From positions 62,001 through 126,000 of the forward strand of contig CAJTFD010000007.1 of assembly GCA_910575625.1 (NCBI GenBank): a DNA stretch of 64,000 bases, in the 5' to 3' direction. The notes beneath the pieces were generated by a model. It did no database searches and was not told the DNA's origin. It saw nothing but the letters and a program-made list of their open reading frames with translations. Position numbers and translations under genes: made by a program. Each line of letters begins with the position of its first letter. Positions within the stretch are counted from its first letter, which is position 1. The DNA comes from Clostridia bacterium (GTDB lineage Bacteria; Bacillota; Clostridia; Lachnospirales; Lachnospiraceae). Below, one piece after another: positions 19,192-26,289 of this stretch.

Positions 19192-20241
19192 CTATTTACT
19201 TTTCTTTGGCTCTCTTTTTTCCAGACCATACATCTCTGTCATGACCTGGATCTTCGACTCTTTATCAATGTAAAACTCATTGTGGTCAAGGCCGTCGCCC
19301 AGCGCCTGACCAAGCTTGTATGTCCCCTCAAACTCCCTGATGCCTTTGCTCTCACCTTCCATGATGAGTTTCGTGAGCCTGGAGACCTGCTTGCCGGATA
19401 TATCAGTGACCGCCACATCTTCCATCTGCTTATACGCATCATTGATAAATGAACGGTCTTCCTGCATGCGCATCTTCACCTTCTCAAAAAAGGCATGCAT
19501 ATACTGTTTCTGACGTTTCATACGGGACGCATTCGTCTCATCGCCCACGCCATAACGACCGCGGATATACAAGTACGCCTGTTCATCCGTGAGCGTCAGC
19601 GTTGCGCCTTTTACCATCTCTTTGTCACTCTGGGTGAAATCGTCTTCCAGCGTGACCTCCACCCCGCCAACTAAATGGTTCAGTGTGGGGATATCTTCCA
19701 TATCGATGGAGCAATAGCCGTCGATCGGGAGACCGCCCAGCATCTTCTTTACCGCCTGGACAGTATTTTCACAGCCCGCCGCCTCATCTCCCCCGTACCA
19801 ATGTGCGGTACAGAGCTGGAGGTCTGCTGTCGCCATACCTGTGTTGTCCTCCAGCAGGAGCGTGACTTCCGTCATGGTATCCCGGTCAAGCTGGATGAAT
19901 CCATATGTATCGTCTGTCCTGTCAAAGACCGCCAGCAAAAGGAAATCGGCCATATCTCCCTGATATCCCTTATCCTCGGTCTTTTCATTTCCGGAGGCGT
20001 CTGTGCCCATGATGAGATATGTCTCAAACTCATGCTTGTAATCATACTTATCACCTGCCAGCTTGAGCGTCCCCTGTGCCTGTCCGCTCTCCTCTTCCCA
20101 AGACAGCTGGGCATTTTCTGCTTTTACAGTCCCAACGCCCAGATGAGCCTCTATCTGCTCAAGCGCCAGCCAGAACCCCGCTATCAAGGTCACGGCTACG
20201 ACAAAGCATACAGCTATCTTGGCTTTCTCATCTCTTTTCAT
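19192..20241 (-). CDS. LytR-CpsA-Psr (LCP) family protein
   Basis: 349 aa. One N-terminal transmembrane helix (about 8-27), then the LCP domain: YLIMGTDA strand, an acidic G-D-M-A-D-F segment, QLDRDTMTEV with the conserved RDT, and GRYGVGDETNASRMKRQKQYM with the family's R-x-x-R-Q basic motif. LCP enzymes transfer undecaprenyl-linked glycans to peptidoglycan. Position between the phosphatase and chain-length genes suggests the polysaccharide made here is wall-attached. Start overlaps cpsB's end by 14 bp. Confidence 0.88.
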   Translation of the reverse strand: MKRDEKAKIAVCFVVAVTLIAGFWLALEQIEAHLGVGTVKAENAQLSWEEESGQAQGTLKLAGDKYDYKHEFETYLIMGTDASGNEKTEDKGYQGDMADFLLLAVFDRTDDTYGFIQLDRDTMTEVTLLLEDNTGMATADLQLCTAHWYGGDEAAGCENTVQAVKKMLGGLPIDGYCSIDMEDIPTLNHLVGGVEVTLEDDFTQSDKEMVKGATLTLTDEQAYLYIRGRYGVGDETNASRMKRQKQYMHAFFEKVKMRMQEDRSFINDAYKQMEDVAVTDISGKQVSRLTKLIMEGESKGIREFEGTYKLGQALGDGLDHNEFYIDKESKIQVMTEMYGLEKREPKKSK

Positions 20242-20941
20242 GTATCCTCAATACCTGCTCTCCCAGACCATCGATCTTCTCAAGAACGCTGTCCCCGAAT
20301 TTTTTCTGGAGGGTCTCCCTCCCTGTTTCCAGATTCGGCGGCCGCGTGCTCGTATTGTGGCAGTCGCTGCCCATGATGACCGGGTATCCTTCCTTCAATA
20401 ATCTGAAGATACAATTCCTCTTTTTCCTGTCCCGCATGGCACCCGCATTGATCTGCAGTGTGAGAGGCATCTCCAGGATCTCGTTCCAGACCTTCTTATC
20501 CTTCTGAAACTCATAGAAACGTTCCACATGCGCCAGGATAACATCCAAGCCCTGCTTTTTGATGATATCCTGCACTTCTCTTGCCATATCTCTTGTCCAC
20601 TGGGCAAAAGGCATCTCCAACAACAGGAGCGATGTCCCCTCGACGCACAGCCTCGGCAGGATATCCGCCCGGCCAATCCCCGAAAAGAAATACACTTCCG
20701 CACCGGCCTGTATCTCGGGCATCCAGTCTTCCTGCTCTCTCAACGCCTGCACTTTATGTAATGCTTCCGCCCGCTTGTCGAGGAACCTGCCGGCCGAATC
20801 GTAGTCCGCATAGAAATGGGGAGTTGCGATAACCTTCACACACCCCTGTTGCTTTTCCATGCGGAGCATCTCCACCGTCTCATTGACCGTTTGACTCCCG
20901 TCATCGATGCCCGGCAAAATATGTGAATGAAAATCGATCAT
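20228..20941 (-). CDS. cpsB: CpsB/YwqE-type PHP tyrosine-protein phosphatase
   Basis: About 237 aa. MIDFHSHILPGIDDG at the N-terminus gives the HxH metal motif, followed by ATPHFYADY, an internal LLLEMPF strand, HVERF and MGSDCH near the C-terminus: the manganese-dependent PHP phosphatases that dephosphorylate BY-kinases. A longer frame reads through a TTG at 20959. I prefer ATG 20941, which begins at the conserved IDFHSHILPG and has GGGGTGA upstream. It is the first gene of the envelope locus. Confidence 0.9.
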   Translation of the reverse strand: MIDFHSHILPGIDDGSQTVNETVEMLRMEKQQGCVKVIATPHFYADYDSAGRFLDKRAEALHKVQALREQEDWMPEIQAGAEVYFFSGIGRADILPRLCVEGTSLLLLEMPFAQWTRDMAREVQDIIKKQGLDVILAHVERFYEFQKDKKVWNEILEMPLTLQINAGAMRDRKKRNCIFRLLKEGYPVIMGSDCHNTSTRPPNLETGRETLQKKFGDSVLEKIDGLGEQVLRIHEKR

Positions 20942-21010
20942 AATCTTCACCCCGATCAAAAGCCCATTCCTAAGCTCAAATCATCAACCCTTTTGAGCGA
21001 TGTTAGTCCC

Positions 21011-21038
21011 ATTATACCATACTTCTCTTAAAAATCAA
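21011..21038 (-). promoter_or_regulatory. Sigma-A promoter of the polysaccharide locus
   Basis: On the minus strand TTGATT (21038-21033), 16 nt, TATAAT (21016-21011), about 70 bp before cpsB. It lies just after the terminator of dacF, so it is well placed to drive the whole operon. Confidence 0.7.
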
Positions 21039-21060
21039 CAACAAATTTGCAGGACTTGTA

Positions 21061-21114
21061 AAAAACGGCGTGGTAACGATCTGAAGACTATTTTAAATCT
21101 TATCCGCGCCGTTT
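21061..21114 (-). terminator. Intrinsic terminator of dacF
   Basis: Read on the minus strand, AAACGGCGCGG and CCACGCCGTTT pair with one bulge around an AT-rich loop and are followed by a T-run. It starts about 30 bp after the dacF stop and isolates it from the polysaccharide promoter. Confidence 0.75.
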
Positions 21115-21143
21115 GCAAGCCCCAATTTATGGCACGATCTTTC

Positions 21144-22400
21144 TCACGTTACGACCATCTGCATACAGATGTATATCAGATAATCCAGATACCCGGATGC
21201 CGGTACATCCTCCGCCGCCACCACTTTCATGCGGCCCACCTCCTGCCCGTCCAGCATATACACAGCCTCCCCGGCCTCGTCGCCGGCCTTTACCGGAGCG
21301 GTCAGGGATTTTTTCATATGGATCTCTTTTTCCATGTTGTCCATGGAACGGCCCTCCGTGTCCAGATAATAAAACGGCCCGCTGAAGTTACAGGAAACAC
21401 TGCCCCGGACAGTCTTTTTCACAGGTATCTCCTTTAATCTTTCCGTATGCTCATCCACAAACATGGTGCATCTGGCAAATCCATAGTCCAGCATGGCGGC
21501 AGCATCCCTGAAACGCACTTTATAATCCGGGGCCGTCATCACCACGCTGATCAATGTGATCCCCCCGCGCACAGCCACCGTAGATACACAGTATTTGGCG
21601 ATGCTGGTGCTCCCGGTCTTCAGGCCGACGCAGCCCTCGTAGCCGCGGATCAGCTTGTTGGTGTTTGTCAGGCCAAACTCACTGCTGCCCCGGCTGGTCA
21701 CATGTGTGATCGTGTCCATCCAGATCGACGAGTAATCCAGGATCTTCGGGTACTTGGTCACCAACTCCCGGGACATCAGAGCCACATCGTAGGCGCTGGA
21801 ATAATGGTCCTTCGACTCTGTCAGACCGCAACAGTCCACAAAATGCGTATGCTCCATCCCCAGGCCCTCGGCCCGCTCATTCATCATCGCAACAAACGCT
21901 TCCTCACTGCCGCCGATGTGCTCCGCCATGGCCACGCTGGCATCGTTCCCGGAGGCGATGACGATGCATTTGATCATAGTCTCCACAGTCTGCCGCTCGC
22001 CCTCCTCCAGAAACACTTGGGAACCGCCCATGGACTTGGCATAGGCACTGGTGGTGACCTCATCCTCCATGGACAGCTTCCCCTCCTCCAGCGCATCAAA
22101 GATCAAGATCAATGTCATGATCTTCGTGATACTGGCCGGGCTGACCTCCACGTCTTTGTCCTTCTCATAGACCACCTTCCCGGTGGCCGCCTCGATCAGC
22201 ACCCCGTGGGGCGCGGCGATCCGGACGGTATCCACAGTATCTGCGGCATCTGCGTTTTCCGCCCCTGGGGCCGCCTCTGTCTCCCCAGGCTCCCCCTGCA
22301 CACGGCCCGGGAAGAGCATCTGCCCGCCCACCATGCAGAGCAGGGAAAGCACGATGATAAAAAAATAAAAAAACTTATTGCGCATACATCCACTCTCCAT
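21144..22400 (-). CDS. dacF: D-alanyl-D-alanine carboxypeptidase (DacF-like)
   Basis: 418 aa. After a signal peptide (about 8-30) come the penicillin-binding motifs: SxxK as SITK (Ser90), SGN in IASGNDAS, and KTG in GLKTGSTS. A C-terminal beta domain (about 310-400) ends in a hydrophobic helix (YLDYLIYICMQMVV) that may anchor it to the membrane. It trims D-Ala from peptidoglycan stem peptides outside the cell. The ATG at 22400 has AGGAG 7 nt upstream; ATG 22385 is an alternative. It follows the CmpB-like gene by 40 bp. Confidence 0.92.
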   Translation of the reverse strand: MESGCMRNKFFYFFIIVLSLLCMVGGQMLFPGRVQGEPGETEAAPGAENADAADTVDTVRIAAPHGVLIEAATGKVVYEKDKDVEVSPASITKIMTLILIFDALEEGKLSMEDEVTTSAYAKSMGGSQVFLEEGERQTVETMIKCIVIASGNDASVAMAEHIGGSEEAFVAMMNERAEGLGMEHTHFVDCCGLTESKDHYSSAYDVALMSRELVTKYPKILDYSSIWMDTITHVTSRGSSEFGLTNTNKLIRGYEGCVGLKTGSTSIAKYCVSTVAVRGGITLISVVMTAPDYKVRFRDAAAMLDYGFARCTMFVDEHTERLKEIPVKKTVRGSVSCNFSGPFYYLDTEGRSMDNMEKEIHMKKSLTAPVKAGDEAGEAVYMLDGQEVGRMKVVAAEDVPASGYLDYLIYICMQMVVT

Positions 22401-22440
22401 TTTACATCTCCTACTCTATTGTAAGAGGGAAAGCAGACGA

Positions 22441-23016
22441 TCATGCATAAAACTGATCCTTATAATCCTTATAGTCCTTATAATTCTTCTCTCTCCGCGC
22501 CGCGCGCAGGCTGTGCCCTAAGTCCACCGTGAACACCAGGAGCATGAGACATCCTGCAGACACCCCGAACCGATAGGGATATGTATCCACCAGCCGCTCC
22601 ACCAGCCCGTGCAGGAACCGAAAGAGCAAGATCGTGTAGAGCCCCCAGGCCAGAGTGCTCTCCAGGCACACGATCCCCTGGTAGTTAAAAGGTTTATCCT
22701 CATAATCCCACCAGACTTCGCCGAAGAGATGCTGCATGATCTTCGCCACCAGGAACTCGAAGATCGTGGCCGTCAGCGCGCCCATGATGTACAAAGCCAC
22801 ATAATGCCCGTCAAAGGGCCGCAGCAAAAAATAGACCCCCAGCGCGCCGAACCCGTAGATCGGGCAGAACGGCCCCCTGACAAACCCCCGGTTGGTCCAA
22901 CGCCGGTTACAAAACGACATATACGCAGACTCCACCATCCATCCCAAGACACTGTACGTAAGAAACCATTGGATCAAATGATAAGAGTCCACTCCAAAAA
23001 ACTGTCTGCTCCACAT
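22441..23016 (-). CDS. Putative membrane protein, ABC_trans_CmpB (PF06541) type
   Basis: About 191 aa with four to five transmembrane segments. The pattern SVLGWMVESAYMSF ... NRGFVRGPFCPIYGFGA is characteristic of this family, widely annotated as putative ABC transporter permease although a transport role is not established. Start at 23016 is set by AAGGAGG 6 nt upstream; the frame extends 13 codons further without support. The C-terminus is charged, with repeated YKDYKD units. It lies between cls and dacF, possibly an envelope-related operon. Confidence 0.75.
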   Translation of the reverse strand: MWSRQFFGVDSYHLIQWFLTYSVLGWMVESAYMSFCNRRWTNRGFVRGPFCPIYGFGALGVYFLLRPFDGHYVALYIMGALTATIFEFLVAKIMQHLFGEVWWDYEDKPFNYQGIVCLESTLAWGLYTILLFRFLHGLVERLVDTYPYRFGVSAGCLMLLVFTVDLGHSLRAARREKNYKDYKDYKDQFYA

Positions 23017-23051
23017 ATGCCCCTCCTTTTTCCTCGTCCACTCCATAACCA

Positions 23052-24587
23052 TCACAACATCGGTGCGAACAGCCGCAGGACGCTCTGCACGGCCCGCACC
23101 ACCATATTCCTGCTTTTACAAAGATCCAGCGTCACCTGCCTGCACATCTTTTGGGACTCCAGATAATCCCGCCGCATATCCTCCACCGCCCGGCAGCGAT
23201 ACAGCCAGACCGCATTTTCAAAATGCAGATACAGACTGCGGTAATCCATGTTGATGCTCCCGATCACCGCCAGCTCATCGTCGCAGACAAAAGATTTCGC
23301 ATGAAGGAAACCCGGCTGATACTCGTAGATCCGCACCCCGGCCTCGATCAGCTGCTCATAGTACGACTGGGTCAGCAAAAATACGATCTTCTTATCCGGG
23401 ATCCCCGGCGTCATGATCCGCACATCCACACCGCTCTTCGCAGCCAGACACAGCGCTGTCATCATCTCATTGTCAATGATCAGATACGGTGTGCAGATAT
23501 ACACATATTTTTCCGCCCGATTGATCATATTCAGATACACGTCCTCACCCACGATCTCATCGTCCAGGGGCGTGTCGCAATAGGGCTGCACGAACCCGTC
23601 CGTCTCAAAAGGCTCCGGGTGATACCGGTGGGGCACGTATTCCGAGAACTGCACCGGCATCTTCGTGATCACTGACCACATCTGCAAAAACATCACCGTC
23701 AGATTCCAGACCGCCTCGCCTTTCAGCATGATCCCCGTATCCTTCCAGTGGCCGAACCGCTGACGCACGTTGATGTACTCATCCGCCAGGTTGATCCCGC
23801 CGGTAAAGCCCGTGTGGCCGTCCACCACACAGATCTTCCTGTGGTCCCGGTTGTTCAGGATCATGTTCAGCATCGGGCGGAACGGGTTGAAGGCCGCGCA
23901 CTTGAGCCCTCTCGCCTGGAGCTGCTTGTAAAAATGATGGGGCAATGTGGTGATGCAGCCAAAATCATCGTAGATCAGGCGCACATCAACCCCCTGGGCC
24001 GCTTTCTTCTCCAGGATGTTCAGGATGGAATTCCACATCACACCGTCGTTGATGATAAAATATTCCATGAATATGAAATGCTCCGCTTTGCCCAGCTCCT
24101 GCAGGAGCATGGGAAACAGATATTCCCCCTCGGAAAAATACTCCACCGTAGTCCCCTCCTGCACCGGAAACTCCGCATGATCGCGGATGTACCGGGATTG
24201 ATTGGAGACATTCCGGTTGATGCTGTCCAGCTTTCCCCGCAGGCCAGGTTCCTCCTTCAGCAGATACTTTCCCTTTTCCAAAACCTTCTCATAATTCCTC
24301 TGCATGGTCATGGCCACCCGTGAGGTCCCGAACACCACGTACAGACAGACCCCGAAGATCGGCCCCACCAGGATCAAGATCGTCCACGCCAGCTTATACG
24401 ACGGGTTGATCCGCTTATTCACCAGCCACAGCACGATCACCACCGCGACCGCGCTGAGCAGCATCCGGCTCACCTGGGACATGCTGTTCAGAAACCAGAA
24501 CAGGGACAGCCACCAGACCATCTGCAGGAGCAGTGCCACGCTGATATAAAACACTCTGTTAAAAAGGATCTTAAATATCTTTTTCAT
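23052..24587 (-). CDS. cls: Cardiolipin synthase
   Basis: 511 aa. Two N-terminal transmembrane helices (about 8-55), then two phospholipase D domains with HKD motifs: NRDHRKICVVDG with FTGGIN, and LHAKSFVCDDELAVIGSINMD near residue 427. It condenses two phosphatidylglycerols into cardiolipin at the membrane. Length and layout match bacterial Cls. The stop is 35 bp upstream of the CmpB-like start, suggesting co-transcription. Confidence 0.94.
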   Translation of the reverse strand: MKKIFKILFNRVFYISVALLLQMVWWLSLFWFLNSMSQVSRMLLSAVAVVIVLWLVNKRINPSYKLAWTILILVGPIFGVCLYVVFGTSRVAMTMQRNYEKVLEKGKYLLKEEPGLRGKLDSINRNVSNQSRYIRDHAEFPVQEGTTVEYFSEGEYLFPMLLQELGKAEHFIFMEYFIINDGVMWNSILNILEKKAAQGVDVRLIYDDFGCITTLPHHFYKQLQARGLKCAAFNPFRPMLNMILNNRDHRKICVVDGHTGFTGGINLADEYINVRQRFGHWKDTGIMLKGEAVWNLTVMFLQMWSVITKMPVQFSEYVPHRYHPEPFETDGFVQPYCDTPLDDEIVGEDVYLNMINRAEKYVYICTPYLIIDNEMMTALCLAAKSGVDVRIMTPGIPDKKIVFLLTQSYYEQLIEAGVRIYEYQPGFLHAKSFVCDDELAVIGSINMDYRSLYLHFENAVWLYRCRAVEDMRRDYLESQKMCRQVTLDLCKSRNMVVRAVQSVLRLFAPML

Positions 24588-24596
24588 AGTAAGATA

Positions 24597-24630
24597 AAAA
24601 AACCCTGTCTGGGAAGGCAGGGTTTTTCGC
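24597..24630 (-). terminator. Intrinsic terminator of rpsU
   Basis: AAACCCTG and CAGGGTTT pair around a short loop directly after the rpsU stop. On the minus strand the stem is followed by seven T. An A-run on the other side makes it potentially bidirectional. Confidence 0.85.
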
Positions 24631-24635
24631 GCACA

Positions 24636-24812
24636 TTAATTATATTTACGTTTTCTAGCAGCTTCAGACTTTTTCTTACGGCGCACGCTCGGCTTCTCGT
24701 AATGCTCTCTCTTGCGGATCTCTTGCTGAATGCCTGCTTTCGCACAGCTGCGTTTGAATCTGCGCAGAGCACTGTCCAAAGTCTCGTTCTCTTTTACGAT
24801 CACATTTGACAT
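24636..24812 (-). CDS. rpsU: 30S ribosomal protein S21
   Basis: 58 aa, beginning [19 protein letters not shown] and ending in the basic [13 protein letters not shown] tail, all standard for bS21. The frame is open 24 codons further upstream, but ATG 24812 is the family start and follows a GGGAGG ribosome site. It is monocistronic here, between a sigma-A promoter and an intrinsic terminator. In many Firmicutes rpsU lies near gatB-like genes; here it sits between cls and a flagellin gene. Confidence 0.97.
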   Translation of the reverse strand: MSNVIVKENETLDSALRRFKRSCAKAGIQQEIRKREHYEKPSVRRKKKSEAARKRKYN

Positions 24813-24889
24813 AGTCTCACACCTAACCTCCCTCCAGTTGTAGATTGTGCGTAAATACAACTGTATGGGTATTTTATTGCACAAAAGGT

Positions 24890-24917
24890 ATTATAACAGA
24901 TATTCTCAATCCGTCAA
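24890..24917 (-). promoter_or_regulatory. Sigma-A promoter of rpsU
   Basis: TTGACG (24917-24912), 16-nt spacer, TATAAT (24895-24890) on the minus strand, about 78 bp before the rpsU ATG. Confidence 0.75.
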
Positions 24918-24964
24918 CTGATTTCCTGTAATTTTATAAATTTTTTATAAAATCCTTCTGGATC

Positions 24965-25792
24965 CTACTGCTGCAGGAGCGGAAGGAGACCTTCCGGCAC
25001 CTGATTTGCCTGGGCGAGCATGGCCTGGGCGGATTCGCCGAAAATATCATTTTTCACGCGCTTCATCTCCTCTTTTGCCATATCCACGTCCCGGATGCGG
25101 CTCTCAGAGGCTGAGATGTTCGAATTCATCGTGTTCAGGTTGTTGGCCGTGGCTTTCAGTCGGTTCTCATAGGCGCCCACTTCGCCCCTCTGCTGGCTCA
25201 CATAGTCAATCCCTTTTTCCAATTCAGCTATGGCCGCGCGGGCCTCGTCGGCTGTGCGCACAGAAATGTCCTTGATCCCCAGACTCTCCTCGCTCAGATT
25301 GGGGAGCTTTACTTCCAACTGGCTGCTGGCTACCCCTGTCTCTGCGATCTGCAGTAAGATCGTCCCCTTGCCCTGATCGCCCTGCAAAAGCGGGAATCCA
25401 TTAAAATTGGTCGTGTCTTTGATCCGCACGATCTCCCTCACCAGGTCATCCACCTCCTGCTGGATCGTCTCCCGGTCCCCCTCGGAATATGTACCGTTGG
25501 CCGACTGCACTGCCAGGGATACCATCCTGTTCAGCATGCTGTGGACCTCCGTCATAGACCCCTCGATCGTCTCCACCAGTGAGATCCCATCCTGGGAATT
25601 GCTGAAAGCTTGGTCAAGTCCTGTCACCTGCGCGCGCATCTCCTCTGATATATTCAAACCCGCCGCGTCGTCCGCCGCGCGGTTGATCCTGAAACCAGAT
25701 GCTAATTTTTCCACATTCGTTTTCTCCAAAGAATTATTCTTCGACAATGTCCTCTGGGCATTCAATGCCTTGATATTATGCTGGATCCTCAT
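24965..25792 (-). CDS. hag: Flagellin
   Basis: 275 aa. The N-terminal D0/D1 region (MRIQHNIKALNAQRTL, SGFRINRAADDAAGL, EEMRAQVTGLDQA) and C-terminal D1/D0 region (ASESRIRDVDMAKEE, QAMLAQANQVPEGLLPLL) are well conserved. The variable middle is very short, giving a compact flagellin close to B. subtilis Hag in size. Start at 25792 follows GGAGGGGG; 17 further codons upstream are unsupported. No other flagellar gene is in the window, so this is an isolated filament gene. The flagellar-type promoter upstream indicates it is expressed with the motility regulon. Confidence 0.93.
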   Translation of the reverse strand: MRIQHNIKALNAQRTLSKNNSLEKTNVEKLASGFRINRAADDAAGLNISEEMRAQVTGLDQAFSNSQDGISLVETIEGSMTEVHSMLNRMVSLAVQSANGTYSEGDRETIQQEVDDLVREIVRIKDTTNFNGFPLLQGDQGKGTILLQIAETGVASSQLEVKLPNLSEESLGIKDISVRTADEARAAIAELEKGIDYVSQQRGEVGAYENRLKATANNLNTMNSNISASESRIRDVDMAKEEMKRVKNDIFGESAQAMLAQANQVPEGLLPLLQQ

Positions 25793-25865
25793 TTCAATCC
25801 CCCTCCATCCTAGATCAACTCTATCTCTAAACTGTCTTTGCAAACAGATACTGCCTATGGATTTA

Positions 25866-25893
25866 TTATCGGCAATTTTTCCCTATAACTTAA
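25866..25893 (-). promoter_or_regulatory. Sigma-D (sigma-28) flagellar-type promoter
   Basis: On the minus strand TTAAGTTA (25893-25886), 12 nt, then GCCGATAA (25873-25866), an almost exact match to the known sigma-28 consensus. It is about 74 bp before the flagellin ATG. Confidence 0.8.
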
Positions 25894-25981
25894 TAGGACT
25901 ATCCGCATTATTTTGTATGACCGCCCTGTGTTTTGTACATGATCCTGCAATAATAATGTTACAAAAAAGGAGGCGTATGAT

Positions 25982-26240
25982 ATGCCGCAGATCAGACCGA
26001 TCGCAGACCTTAGAAACACTGCCAAAATTTCCGAGCTTTGCCATGCAAGGCGCGAGCCGCTTTTTATTACAAAAACGGCTACGGCGATCTAGTTGACATA
26101 AAGCGGTTTTCAGACACACTCTAGTGGTCATGAGCATTGAAACATACGAGGATATGATAGAAACAGCGAGGACGGGCGCAGCGATCATCGAAACTGAACA
26201 GGAATACGCCGAGCAATTTCTAAGATCGGATATAAGGTAA
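25982..26240 (+). pseudogene. YefM/Phd-type antitoxin, disrupted
   Basis: After AAGGAGG 8 nt upstream, ATG 25982 encodes MPQIRPIADLRNTAKISELCH and REPLFITK, the DNA-binding N-terminus of YefM/Phd antitoxins. One A is then missing from the A-run at about 26071, and a 32-bp segment with in-frame stops is inserted at about 26090-26121, bounded on both sides by CTAG. Beyond it, sense resumes with VMSIETYEDMIETAR through to TAA 26240. No toxin gene follows. The reading is therefore of an orphan, inactivated antitoxin. The remainder of the 497-bp gap between flagellin and alaS holds only the flagellin promoter and a terminator. Confidence 0.75.
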
Positions 26241-26242
26241 AA

Positions 26243-26275
26243 GGGCAAGGCCGTCCCGCAGCCTTACCCTTTTTT
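26243..26275. terminator. Bidirectional terminator between the antitoxin remnant and alaS
   Basis: AGGGCAAGGC and GCCTTACCCT pair with one mismatch around an 8-nt loop. Plus strand is followed by seven T, minus strand by four. It lies 15 bp past the alaS stop and just after the antitoxin stop. Confidence 0.75.
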
Positions 26276-26289
26276 TCATATCTATCATC

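Noticed and set aside
22441..23016. Calling this membrane protein a true ABC transporter permease
   Set aside because: The family name is historical; no ATPase partner lies nearby and transport has not been established for it.
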